Positions 8,635 through 16,374 of a stretch of DNA of 64,000 bases are shown here, piece after piece. How positions within the stretch are numbered: the stretch's first letter is position 1; each line of letters begins with the position of its first letter. The DNA is from Micromonospora lupini (GTDB lineage Bacteria; Actinomycetota; Actinomycetes; Mycobacteriales; Micromonosporaceae): positions 372,001 to 436,000 of the forward strand of contig NZ_JAPENL010000001.1 of assembly GCF_026342015.1 (NCBI RefSeq), written 5' to 3'. Below the pieces are notes generated by a model that saw only the letters and a list, made by a program, of their open reading frames with translations, ran no database searches and was not told the origin of the DNA. The position numbers and the translations under genes were made by a program.

Positions 8635-8716
8635 CCGGCCGACCCTAGTGGTTCCGGCCCGGCGCGGCTGCCCCCGATCGGGGAGGACGACGACAGCGCC
8701 CGGTAGGTTGCCTGCC
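8635..8716. promoter_or_regulatory. Divergent leaderless promoters, phosphatase and rnhA
   Basis: On the minus strand TAGGGT (positions 8642-8647) ends seven bases before the phosphatase ATG; on the plus strand TAGGTT (8704-8709) ends seven bases before the rnhA ATG. Neither gene has a Shine-Dalgarno sequence, so both mRNAs probably begin at the start codon. This is inferred from sequence only. Confidence 0.55.
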
Positions 8717-9190
8717 ATGGTGGATGCGGCGGCCGGCAGGGGCGTACAGATCTGGACCGACGGGGCGTGCAGCGGCAACCCCGGGCCGGGCGGCTGGGGC
8801 GCCCTGCTGCGCTACGGCGACCACGAGCGGGAGCTGTGCGGCGGCGAGGCCACGCCGACGACAAACAACCGGATGGAGCTGATGGCGGCCATCCAGGCAC
8901 TGGAGAGCCTGAACCGGCCGGTCACCGTCGAGCTGCACACCGACAGCACCTACGTGCGCAACGGCATCACGAGCTGGCTGGCGTCGTGGAAGCGCAACGG
9001 CTGGCGGACCGCCGCGAAGCAGCCGGTCAAGAACGCCGACCTGTGGCAGCGGCTGGAGGCGGCCTGCGAGCGCCACGAGGTCACCTGGCTGTGGGTGAAG
9101 GGGCACAACGGTCACCCGGAGAACGAGCGCGCCGACGGTCTGGCCAACAAGGGCATGACCGAGGCGCGGGCGGCGCTGGCGAGCCGCTAG
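8717..9190 (+). CDS. rnhA: Ribonuclease HI
   Basis: 157 residues, normal for RNase HI. The acidic catalytic set is complete: Asp15 ([12 protein letters not shown]), Glu54 ([10 protein letters not shown]), Asp76 (HTDSTYV) and Asp140 (NERADGLAN); the basic handle [20 protein letters not shown] and [11 protein letters not shown] are also present. The enzyme cleaves the RNA strand of RNA-DNA hybrids (R-loops, primers) in the cytoplasm. The ATG at 8717 is chosen for its leaderless -10 seven bases upstream. Followed by a repeat-containing gap. Confidence 0.97.
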   Translation: MVDAAAGRGVQIWTDGACSGNPGPGGWGALLRYGDHERELCGGEATPTTNNRMELMAAIQALESLNRPVTVELHTDSTYVRNGITSWLASWKRNGWRTAAKQPVKNADLWQRLEAACERHEVTWLWVKGHNGHPENERADGLANKGMTEARAALASR

Positions 9191-9244
9191 GGCTGTGTCG
9201 AAGTCCTCGGTCGAGTCGAGGCGGAGTCCGGGCGGCTATCCGGC

Positions 9245-9435
9245 AGGGCCAAGGGCGCCGGCCATCGCCTCTGGCTGCCGCCGTGTCGATGTGCTGGTGA
9301 GCGGTATACCTCAGAGGTATGAATATGACTCTGAGGTATACCGCTCACACCAGCATCCGCCCCCACGGGGGTGACCGACGGTAACCGCTGACCGTCGGCT
9401 GCCCCCGCCGCCCCAGCCGGGGTCGGGACTTACTC
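9245..9435 (+). repeat. Dispersed repeat of about 190 bp with 44-base palindromic core, copy A
   Basis: The core at 9301-9344 has two perfect 16-base arms (9301-9316, 9329-9344; 19 bases here if flanking TGA/TCA is included) around a 12-base loop. The whole 44-base core occurs exactly, as its reverse complement, at 53356-53399. The flanks also align with that copy, about 55 bases on one side and 90 on the other, by eye at roughly four identical bases in five. It is AT-richer than its surroundings, has no transposase and no clear terminal repeats. It could be a MITE-like element, a structured RNA or a protein-binding element. Confidence 0.8.
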
Positions 9436-9455
9436 GTCCAGGTCGTCCGCTTGGA

Positions 9456-9692
9456 TCAGCGGGTCGCGTCGGGGTGCCCCGGCATGCTCGATCCGCCGCC
9501 GCTGCTGCCGGACGAGCCACCGGCGACACCCGAGTTGTCGCCCTCGGTCACGATGTCCGGCCGTTCGTCCGTGTCGGCCGGCGGCGGGACCTCGGTGTCC
9601 GCCTCGACCTGCACCAACGGCACCTGGCCGGCCTCGTCCTCGCTGTGCTGCGGGTCGCCCGGCAGCTCACCGTCGCGCTTTCGGTAGCCCAC
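9456..9692 (-). CDS. Small acidic hypothetical protein
   Basis: 78 residues starting at a GTG (MGYRKRDGELPGDPQHSEDE). It is acidic, rich in Glu, Asp, Ser and Gly, ends in a Ser/Gly-rich tail, and has no transmembrane segment or cysteine, so it looks intrinsically disordered. I do not recognise a family. It lies alone between the repeat element and a pentapeptide-repeat gene. Codon pattern is consistent with coding, but the overlapping plus-strand frames are also open, so the call is moderate. Confidence 0.5.
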   Translation of the reverse strand: MGYRKRDGELPGDPQHSEDEAGQVPLVQVEADTEVPPPADTDERPDIVTEGDNSGVAGGSSGSSGGGSSMPGHPDATR

Positions 9693-9765
9693 GCCGTGCC
9701 CCCCGTCGATGCCGGTCCGCGTCGGTCGTGGCTACCCGGCGTCGTCACCCACGAAACCTCACCCG

Positions 9766-10653
9766 TCAGCGGCGGCGGCCCCGGCGGCTCGGGGCGGCGG
9801 CCCGCGCGGGGTGGCGCACCGGAGTGAGCGCCAACGCCGTCCAGTGCGCCGGCCGGGTCACCGTCGCCGGCAGGCCGGTGCGGACGTCACCCCGGGCGGC
9901 GTCCAGCTGGGCCTGGTGCAGGAACAGGGTGGCCCGCAGGTCCGCGCCGCGCAGGTCGGCCCCGCGCAGGTCGGCGCCCGTGACGTCGGCCAGCGTCAGG
10001 TCGACGCCGCGCAGGTCGGCGCCGACCAGCAGCGCGCCGCGCAGGTTGGCCCGGCGCAGGTCCGTCCGGCGCAGATCCGCCCCGAGGAGCTGCGCGCCCC
10101 GCCGATCGATCCCTCCCGGGGAGCGGGCCGCGTCGCTGGCCTGCGTCAGCAGCGGGTTGACGCGGGCCCGGTGGGCGTCGGCGTCCACGGCGTGCAGCCG
10201 CGTCGGATCGCCCTCGGTGAGCGCGGCGATCTCGGTGCGGGCGCGGTCCAGTTCGGCGCGCAGCGCGGCCGGTGGGCGCAGCGTCACCGCCTCGGTGAGA
10301 TACCAGAGCAGTTCGTGCAGCGGACGGAGCACCGTGAACGCCTCGGCCATCGCGGGCAGCGTCTCCGGGGCGTCCCGCCAGTCCCGCCCACCGAAGGTGA
10401 CCTGGGCTACCTGCTGCCCGGCCCCGAAGCAGTCGAAGACCGTGCAGCCGGCGAACCCCCGCTCCCGCAGCTCGGTGTGGATGCCGCAGCGGTGGTCCGG
10501 GCGCAGGTTCGGGCAGGCCCGTCCGGCGGGCTTGTCGATGGCGAAGTCGGCCGACGCGGCGAAGGCGGGAACCACGCAGCACAACCCGAAACAGCGCGCG
10601 CAGTCGGCGCGTAGCTGCGCCGACCGCGAGGGCGGCGCGGGATGGGTCGACAC
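9766..10653 (-). CDS. Pentapeptide-repeat protein with Cys-rich N-terminus
   Basis: 295 residues. A cysteine-rich N-terminal part (CARCFGLCC, then further Cys residues near [13 protein letters not shown] and [10 protein letters not shown], about residues 18-78) may bind metal. Residues about 190-255 are tandem pentapeptides of the A(D/N)LRG type ([19 protein letters not shown] and onward), which build a right-handed quadrilateral beta helix. Pentapeptide proteins such as MfpA mimic DNA and protect gyrase, but most have unknown roles; this one is longer and has the extra Cys domain. GTG start with AGGAGG ten bases upstream. Confidence 0.85.
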   Translation of the reverse strand: MSTHPAPPSRSAQLRADCARCFGLCCVVPAFAASADFAIDKPAGRACPNLRPDHRCGIHTELRERGFAGCTVFDCFGAGQQVAQVTFGGRDWRDAPETLPAMAEAFTVLRPLHELLWYLTEAVTLRPPAALRAELDRARTEIAALTEGDPTRLHAVDADAHRARVNPLLTQASDAARSPGGIDRRGAQLLGADLRRTDLRRANLRGALLVGADLRGVDLTLADVTGADLRGADLRGADLRATLFLHQAQLDAARGDVRTGLPATVTRPAHWTALALTPVRHPARAAAPSRRGRRR

Positions 10654-10729
10654 GGGGAACGGTCCTCCTGGCGATCGGGACGGCGACCCCCATTGTCCCG
10701 CGCCGCATCCCGACCCGCCGGGCCGGGGG

Positions 10730-11833
10730 TCACCGTCCGTGTGCGTCGCCGGCCGCCGCGGAGCGGGGAACGGGGGTACGTGAACCCTCAGGTGGCGGCA
10801 CCAGCCGGCGGATCTCTCGCTGACCGTCGCCGCCGTACTTCTGGTCGAAGTGCCTGCGCACGGTGGTGGCCGGCGTGCGGTCCCCGTCGGCGGGCTCGGC
10901 CAGCGCGAACACGACCGGGGCGCCGCCCGGCGCGCGCGGTGGCAGCACGGCCCGCACGGTCAGCGGCCCCCTCGCCTTGAACCCGCTGCAGTCGACGTAG
11001 TGCTGCCCCTCCACGCTCACGTAGGGCACCTGCATCTCGATGACGTCGGAGTCGTCGTGGCGCAGCATGACGGCGACCGACCAGTACCGTTCCAGGTTGA
11101 CTGTCGCCTGCTCGTGCTCCCACAGCTCCTCGAAACGGGCGTGCACGAACCCGCCCCACGGGCTGTCCATGTCGACCTCGAGCTGGGGCACGTTGAACGA
11201 CAGCTTCCCGATCGGGAAGAACGAGATCAGCGCCCGGCTGTCCCACTGGTAGAGCTGGATCGACGGGGACGCGTCGTAGAGCCGAACCTGCAACCGGTGC
11301 CGCAGTCGGGCGTCGAGGGTGTCCTGGAACAGCGCCAGGTGGCGCAGGTTGGTGCGGATCTGGCGCGGCACGTCCACCCGCTGCCGCTCCAACTCCTCCG
11401 AGCGCTGCTGCGCGGCAGTGCAGTCCGGGTCCAGCAGGAGCAACTGCACCTGCGCGCCGTTGGCGAGCGCCGCCCGCACACCCCGCAGCGCCTCCTCGCG
11501 TTGCGTGTCCTCCAGCAGGATCGTCCAGGTGTCGAGGATTCGCACCCGGCGTCCGGAGCGGTGCAACCGGGTCACGAAGGCGTGCTGGTCGAAGCTCAGA
11601 TGCTCCTGTACCCGAGCCCTACGGGCCTCTTCGAACAGCGGATCGAAGATGACGTACGAGATGGCCGCGAGGACGACGCTGGAGCCGATGTTGAGCAGCA
11701 GGTCGCTGAGGAAGCCGCTGCTGCGCCACGCGGCCAGCAGCATCACCAGGGCGATCCCGAGCAGAGCCCCACCGACGCCGAAGGCGCGTCGTTGCCGGCC
11801 GCCACGGTCGCCCCGCCCCGCCCACTCGGGCAT
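10730..11833 (-). CDS. Membrane-anchored protein with PLD/DUF5919-like cytoplasmic domain, function unknown
   Basis: 367 residues. Two adjacent hydrophobic helices (about 20-65: [16 protein letters not shown] and [20 protein letters not shown]) anchor a cytoplasmic domain that begins [19 protein letters not shown] and continues [20 protein letters not shown], a pattern I associate with DUF5919-like regions related to the phospholipase D fold, although no HKD motif is present. I cannot assign activity. The ATG at 11831-11833 has GGAAGGGG five bases upstream; the GTG at 11857 is less likely. It is divergent from another multi-helix membrane protein of unknown role, 163 bases away. Confidence 0.75.
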   Translation of the reverse strand: MPEWAGRGDRGGRQRRAFGVGGALLGIALVMLLAAWRSSGFLSDLLLNIGSSVVLAAISYVIFDPLFEEARRARVQEHLSFDQHAFVTRLHRSGRRVRILDTWTILLEDTQREEALRGVRAALANGAQVQLLLLDPDCTAAQQRSEELERQRVDVPRQIRTNLRHLALFQDTLDARLRHRLQVRLYDASPSIQLYQWDSRALISFFPIGKLSFNVPQLEVDMDSPWGGFVHARFEELWEHEQATVNLERYWSVAVMLRHDDSDVIEMQVPYVSVEGQHYVDCSGFKARGPLTVRAVLPPRAPGGAPVVFALAEPADGDRTPATTVRRHFDQKYGGDGQREIRRLVPPPEGSRTPVPRSAAAGDAHGR

Positions 11834-11996
11834 CCGTGCCCCTTCCGTCCTGGCCACCGATCATCGAGATGCGGAGGATACGTGCCGGCTTTGCCGCTCG
11901 CTGTCCCGTTCGCGAAGGGCAGGTTCCTCGGTCTGGCCCTCCGTACCGCTCGTAGGGTGACGGTATCGGAGTCGCGCGAGCGCGGAAGGTGACGGT
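11834..11996. promoter_or_regulatory. Divergent promoter region between two membrane-protein genes
   Basis: A 163-base divergent gap. TAGGGT at 11952-11957 is a plausible -10 for the plus-strand gene, followed by a short leader with GGAAGG eight bases before its GTG. For the minus-strand gene only the Shine-Dalgarno sequence GGAAGGGG is clear. No obvious operator palindrome is present. Confidence 0.35.
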
Positions 11997-12641
11997 GTGG
12001 ACGACGCGGAACGCGAGAAGGCGCTGTTGAGCGTCCTCAGCACCGAGCACTACGCCCTACAGACGTCCCGCTCCGGCACGATCGACGAGGCCACCGGCCG
12101 CGCCACCATCTTCCTGTCCCTGCTGTCGGCGGCCCTGATCGGCCTCGGCTTCGCCGCCGGCAACGAGAAGGTGGTCCGGCCCTACCTGGGCGCGGTGTTG
12201 CCGATCCTGGTGATCATCGGGATCCTGACCTTCCTGCGGCTGGTGGAGACCACTGTGGAGAACTCCCTGGACCTGAGGCGGATCCAGCGCATCCGCGCCT
12301 ACTACCACAATCGTCTGGCCAGCGAGCACGACTTCTTCGCCGACGCGGTGGTCTCCGAGGACACTGCGGAGGCAGCCTGGACGCTTGTGGGCACCCGGCC
12401 GGGGCGCTGGGAGTTCCTGCTGACCACGGCGGCGCTCGTGGGCGCGGTCAACGCGGCGCTGGTCGGGTCGGGCGTCGCCCTGCTGCTCGGCATGGTCGGG
12501 CACTGGCACTGGCTGATGGTCGTGGCGGGGGTGGCGGTCGCGCTGGCGGCGTTCGCCGCCCAGTTCGTGTACATCCTCCGGATGTCGGCGGGACCCACGG
12601 CCCGAGGGCCCCTCAGACCCGACGCCAGTCGTCGCTGGTGA
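11997..12641 (+). CDS. Four-helix membrane protein, SLATT-like, function unknown
   Basis: 214 residues. An N-terminal amphipathic stretch (LLSVLSTEHYALQTSRSGTI) leads into a helix pair (ATIFLSLLSAALIGLGFAAG, then PYLGAVLPILVIIGILTFLRLV), a soluble region around YYHNRL, and a second helix pair (LLTTAALVGAVNAALVGSG and HWHWLMVVAGVAVALAAF). The arrangement resembles SLATT and S-4TM proteins, which are proposed pore-forming effectors in conflict systems, but the similarity is by architecture only. GTG start with GGAAGG upstream. Its 3' end overlaps the SDR remnant on the other strand by 29 bases. Confidence 0.75.
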   Translation: MDDAEREKALLSVLSTEHYALQTSRSGTIDEATGRATIFLSLLSAALIGLGFAAGNEKVVRPYLGAVLPILVIIGILTFLRLVETTVENSLDLRRIQRIRAYYHNRLASEHDFFADAVVSEDTAEAAWTLVGTRPGRWEFLLTTAALVGAVNAALVGSGVALLLGMVGHWHWLMVVAGVAVALAAFAAQFVYILRMSAGPTARGPLRPDASRRW

Positions 12642-12780
12642 GCGCGGGGCCTGCGGCCCCATCAGCAGCATGCCGCCGTCGACGGGCCAGGACGCACCTG
12701 TGAGCGCTGGCCTTGCCGATGCCGGAGTCCGCGCCGGTGACCACGGCGATTCTCGGGTAGGTGTCGTATCGCTGGGGCAT
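12613..12780 (-). pseudogene. Internally deleted short-chain dehydrogenase remnant
   Basis: From the ATG at 12778-12780 the first residues are MPQRYDTYPRIAVVTGADSG, with the SDR cofactor motif TGxxxGIG intact. After about 26 codons the sequence jumps to an SDR C-terminus: in one frame GASWPVDGGMLLMGPQA, then in another LTSDDWRRV and a stop. The catalytic YxxxK centre and some 200 codons are missing, and a frameshift separates the two C-terminal blocks. It is a decayed gene, not a small protein. Confidence 0.8.
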
Positions 12781-12823
12781 GTGATGCGCAGTACCCCGGG
12801 CCGTCGCGGCGTACCGTCGCCGG

Positions 12824-13426
12824 ATGCGGATCACCCGATTCACCCACTCCTGCGTCCGGGTCGAGCACGACGGTGGGGTGCTTGTCGTCGACCCGGGCAC
12901 CTGGAGCGAGCCGCGCGCGCTCGTCGGCGCGGACGCCGTCCTGGTCACCCACGAACACACCGACCACGTGGACGTGCTCCGCCTGGCCGGGCTGGGCGTC
13001 CCGGTGTACGCCCCGGAGGGTGCCCGGCTGCCCGACCTCGCCCCGCTGCCGGTGACGCCGGTGCGCGCGGGGCAGCGCTTCACCGCCGCCGGCATCACGG
13101 TCAGCGCGCACGGTGGCCGGCACGCAGTCATCCACCAGGGGCAGCCGGACTGCCCCAACCTCGGCTACCTGATCGGCGACGGGCTCTACCACCCGGGCGA
13201 CTCGGTGCACGTGCCGGACGAGCCGGTGCGCACAGTGCTCGTACCCGCCCAGGGGTCGTGGCTGCGCCTGGACGAGGCGATCGGATTCGCCCGCGCGGTG
13301 GGCGCCGCCGCCGCGTACCCCATCCACGACGCGCAGCTCAACGAGCGCGGCCTGGCCAGTGTCGCCGGCTGGTTCGCCGAGACCATCCCCGGCTACCGCC
13401 ATCTCACCCCCGGCGACACCGCCTGA
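12824..13426 (+). CDS. Metallo-beta-lactamase-fold hydrolase
   Basis: 200 residues, a compact MBL-fold protein of the UlaG/YcbL-like type. The metal motif HEHTDH is at residues 43-48 (THEHTDHVD), with further ligands likely in HGGRHAVIH, the HPGDS Asp and the YPIHDAQ His. Substrate is unknown. Its TACCGT -10 ends six bases before the ATG, suggesting leaderless transcription. The 3' end overlaps the convergent B3/B4 gene by 34 bases. Confidence 0.9.
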   Translation: MRITRFTHSCVRVEHDGGVLVVDPGTWSEPRALVGADAVLVTHEHTDHVDVLRLAGLGVPVYAPEGARLPDLAPLPVTPVRAGQRFTAAGITVSAHGGRHAVIHQGQPDCPNLGYLIGDGLYHPGDSVHVPDEPVRTVLVPAQGSWLRLDEAIGFARAVGAAAAYPIHDAQLNERGLASVAGWFAETIPGYRHLTPGDTA

Positions 13427-14139
13427 CCGGGTGCGTCGTCGGTCGCCGGCACGTGGAAACGGGGCCTGGCGGCGGTGAGCACGGCGGATGCCGCCGGTGC
13501 GCCCCACCCGTCGGTCAGCTCCGCCACCAGCGCGGCGACGAGGCGTGTCACGTCGGCTTCGGCGTCGGGGTGCAGCGCCTCGGCGACGATCAGCACGGAC
13601 GAGGTGCCCGCCCGCACGGCGGAGTGGCCGCTCTGCCGGTTGACCCAGCGCCGCGCGTGAGCCCGTCCGGCGGCGTCGGCGTAGATCACCTCGCCCGGCT
13701 CGGGATGCTCGGTGTCGCCGGCGAAGGTGAGGTACTCCTCGTCGCCGCGCGCCGGCCGGACCACCAGGTCGCCGTCGACCCGGTCGAGGTCGAGCACCGC
13801 GACCGGGATGGCGTACGCGGCGGAGACGGCGTTGCACAGGTCGACAAGCGGGTGCAGCCGGGGCAGTTCGCCGTCCAGGCGTAACCGGCGCAGCAGCGCC
13901 TCCGCGGCGCACCGGTACTGGGTGGGTCGCAACCCCATGGCGGTGTACGCCCGCCGCCACGCCTGGATCTCGCTGAAGGTGCTCTCGGCGCCGTCGGCCA
14001 ACCGCTGCCGGGCGCGGGCGAGGTGACCGGCGGTACGCTGCGCCACGTCGGCCGTGGCGGTGATCCCGGTCGCGTACACCACGCCGGCGGCCAGGTCGGG
14101 ATGTGCGGCGCGAAGCTGCGCCGAGTGCTCGAAGTGCAT
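13393..14139 (-). CDS. B3/B4 tRNA-synthetase-type domain protein
   Basis: 248 residues. TFSEIQAWRRAYTAMGLRPTQ and the Arg-rich AEALLRRLR block, followed by HPLVDLCNAVSAAYAIPVAV and LTFAGDTEHPEPGEVIYAD, are hallmarks of the free-standing B3/B4 family (phenylalanyl-tRNA synthetase beta-subunit editing domain). Such proteins are suspected to hydrolyse misacylated tRNA or related aminoacyl esters; this one is untested. The ATG at 14137-14139 lies eight bases from the stop of the LysE gene, so the two probably form an operon. Confidence 0.87.
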   Translation of the reverse strand: MHFEHSAQLRAAHPDLAAGVVYATGITATADVAQRTAGHLARARQRLADGAESTFSEIQAWRRAYTAMGLRPTQYRCAAEALLRRLRLDGELPRLHPLVDLCNAVSAAYAIPVAVLDLDRVDGDLVVRPARGDEEYLTFAGDTEHPEPGEVIYADAAGRAHARRWVNRQSGHSAVRAGTSSVLIVAEALHPDAEADVTRLVAALVAELTDGWGAPAASAVLTAARPRFHVPATDDAPGQAVSPGVRWR

Positions 14140-14147
14140 CGGACTCC

Positions 14148-14759
14148 CTATCGTTCGGTGAGGGCGAGCGTCACGCCGAGCGCGACGAACGTGCCGGCGA
14201 CGGACCGGCGCAGCCAGTCGGTGACGCGGGGGCGGGTCAGCACCCGGTCCCGCAGGTGGGCGGCGAAGACGCCGTAGCCGCTGAACACCACGAAGGTGAG
14301 CAGCATGAACACCACGCCACAGGCGAGCATCGCCCGGGTCGAGCCCGGGGCTGTGGTGTCCACGAACTGCGGCAGGAACGCGACGAAGAACAGCGTCGGC
14401 TTCGGGTTGAGCAGGTTGACGAGCACTCCGGAGACGATCACCCGGGCCGCCGAGCGGGGTGGGCTGTCGTTCGTCGCCGCGAAGGCGCTGCGGTCGCGGA
14501 TCGTCGACCAGCCCAGGTAGAGCAGGTAGCCGACGCCCAGGTACCGGACGGCCTCGAACGCCGTGGCGCTCGTCTGCAACAGCGCCGCCAAACCGGTCAG
14601 CGCCGCCAGCAGGTGGGGGACCACGCCAAGCGTGCAGGCGAACGCGGCGAGCACGCCGGCCCGGGCGCCCCGGGACAGTCCGGCGGAGAGGGTGAAGAAC
14701 ACCCCGGTGCCGGGGGTGATCACCACGATCAGGGCGGTGATCAGAAAGGGAATGCTCAC
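14148..14759 (-). CDS. LysE/RhtB-family amino-acid exporter
   Basis: 203 residues with about six hydrophobic helices. The N-terminus (SIPFLITALIVVITPGTGVF) contains the PGP-like motif of LysE/RhtB exporters in the variant form TPGTG, and VNLLNPKPTLFFVAFLPQF is the conserved central block. The family exports amino acids or derivatives. GTG start with GGAGG six bases upstream. The B3/B4 gene follows directly, and a MocR-type regulator is divergently transcribed 64 bases away, a pairing common for amino-acid exporters. Confidence 0.9.
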   Translation of the reverse strand: MSIPFLITALIVVITPGTGVFFTLSAGLSRGARAGVLAAFACTLGVVPHLLAALTGLAALLQTSATAFEAVRYLGVGYLLYLGWSTIRDRSAFAATNDSPPRSAARVIVSGVLVNLLNPKPTLFFVAFLPQFVDTTAPGSTRAMLACGVVFMLLTFVVFSGYGVFAAHLRDRVLTRPRVTDWLRRSVAGTFVALGVTLALTER

Positions 14760-14823
14760 GGTCGTCCTCCGTTTTGGAGTCGGGCGGGGTGTCTCCGACC
14801 CACTCTGCTGCCAAGATGGTCCG
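14760..14823. promoter_or_regulatory. Divergent lysE / MocR promoter region
   Basis: Only 64 bases separate the two divergent genes, so any operator for the MocR regulator must lie here and would affect both. GGAGG for the exporter is visible on the minus strand; AAGATG at about 14813-14818 is a weak -10 candidate for a leaderless MocR transcript. I see no clear palindrome. Confidence 0.35.
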
Positions 14824-16374
14824 GTGAGCAGGGCCAAAGCGAACGACTCCGAGAGGTCCATAACGGCCGGATCGGATTTTCTGCACCTCACCGTCGCCGA
14901 CGCGCCCCCCGGAGGACGTGCCGACTGGCTCGCCGGCCGGCTGCGCCAGGCGATCACCGACGGGCGGGTGCCGATCGGCGCCCGGCTCCCCGCCAGCCGG
15001 GTGCTCGCCGCCGACCTCGGCGTCTCCCGGGGCGTGGTCACCGAGGCGTACCAGCGGCTCACCGAGGAGGGGCATCTCACCGGCCGGGGCCGGGCCGGCA
15101 CCGTGGTCGTCGGCGCCCCGGGGGCGCCGCCCACGCCGCCGCCCGCCCCGGCCGCGCCTGCCGAACCGGCCGCGCTCTTCCCACCGGCCCCCGGCAGCGA
15201 CATCTTCGACGCGGTACGGGCGGCCCGCGCGACGGTCGACCTGACCCCCGGCGTACCCGACCTGACCGCCTTTCCCCGCGCGGACTGGCTGCGGTCGGAA
15301 CGGACGGTGCTCCGCCGCCTCGCCGCCGCGGACCTCGGCTACGGCGACCCCTGCGGCGCGCCCGTGCTGCGTGGGGCCGTCGCCGCCTGGCTGGCCCGTA
15401 ACCGGGGCATCACCGTCGACCCCGTCGACGTGATCATCGTGGCCGGGGTGTCGCAGGCCGTCGGCCTCCTCGCCCAGGCGCTACGACCGATCGGCATCGA
15501 CCGCATCGCGGTCGAGGAGCCGGGCTCGCTCGGCGTACGGCAGCACCTGAACAACTGGCAGGTCGTCACCCCGCCGGTAAGCGTGGACGACGCCGGGCTG
15601 CGCGTCGACGAGCTGGTCGCCAGCGGCCTGCCCGCGGTGTTGCTCACGCCCGCGCACCAGTTCCCGACAGGCGTGGTGCTCGACGGTGACCGTCGCCGCC
15701 AACTCCTCGACTGGGCACGGGCCGGCGGTCTGATCATCGAGGACGACTACGACGCCGAGCACCGCTACGACCGGCCCCCGGTGCCCGCGCTGCGGGGCCT
15801 GCTGCCCGAGCAGGTCTGCTACGCCGGAAGCATGTCCAAGCTGCTCGCCCCGGCGCTGCGGGTCGGCTGGCTGCTCGTGCCGCCGCGACTGCGGGCGGCG
15901 GTGGTGGCCGCCAAACGCAACGCCGACCTGGGCAACGCGGTGCTGCCGCAGTTGGTCCTGGCGGAGCTGATGACCTCCGGCGCGCTGGAGCGGCACCTGC
16001 GGCTGCTGCGTGGCCGGCACACCCGCCGCCGGGACGCGATGGTCGCCGCCCTGGCCCGGCACCTGCCGACCGCCACTGTGCACGGCGCCGCGGCCGGGCT
16101 GCACCTGACGATCACCCTGAACGACGCCGTGGCGGACACGGAGGTGGCGGCGGCGGCGTTGGCGCGTGGGGTGAAGGTGCAGCCCCTGTCCTGGCACTGC
16201 CAGCGGCCACACCGGCCCGGCCTGGTGCTCGGCTACGCGGCCCGGACGGCGACGGAGATCGACGAGGGCGTCGCCGCCATCGCCGCGGTGCTGCGGCCGA
16301 CCGGTCGGCGGGCGCGCTCAGCCCAGGAAGAGCTGGACGAGCACCAGCACGGCCAGCAGGGCCGGCCCGCGTGA
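14824..16374 (+). CDS. MocR/PdxR-type GntR-aminotransferase transcription regulator
   Basis: 516 residues. A GntR winged helix-turn-helix (about 30-100, with RLPASRVLAADLGVSRGVVT) is joined by a Pro/Ala linker to a fold-type I aminotransferase-like domain (about 130-510). The PLP-binding lysine is Lys339 in SMSKLLAPALRVGW, and IIEDDYDAEHRYD supplies the cofactor aspartate. MocR proteins sense PLP or amino acids. The likely targets are the divergent LysE exporter and itself. GTG start at 14824. The 3' end overlaps the convergent DUF6297 gene by 57 bases. Confidence 0.92.
   Translation: MSRAKANDSERSITAGSDFLHLTVADAPPGGRADWLAGRLRQAITDGRVPIGARLPASRVLAADLGVSRGVVTEAYQRLTEEGHLTGRGRAGTVVVGAPGAPPTPPPAPAAPAEPAALFPPAPGSDIFDAVRAARATVDLTPGVPDLTAFPRADWLRSERTVLRRLAAADLGYGDPCGAPVLRGAVAAWLARNRGITVDPVDVIIVAGVSQAVGLLAQALRPIGIDRIAVEEPGSLGVRQHLNNWQVVTPPVSVDDAGLRVDELVASGLPAVLLTPAHQFPTGVVLDGDRRRQLLDWARAGGLIIEDDYDAEHRYDRPPVPALRGLLPEQVCYAGSMSKLLAPALRVGWLLVPPRLRAAVVAAKRNADLGNAVLPQLVLAELMTSGALERHLRLLRGRHTRRRDAMVAALARHLPTATVHGAAAGLHLTITLNDAVADTEVAAAALARGVKVQPLSWHCQRPHRPGLVLGYAARTATEIDEGVAAIAAVLRPTGRRARSAQEELDEHQHGQQGRPA

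Noticed and set aside
12662..13960. Long minus-strand open frame opposite the metallo-hydrolase
   Set aside because: Antisense shadow of a clear enzyme gene; only its last part coincides with the SDR remnant, which is described separately.
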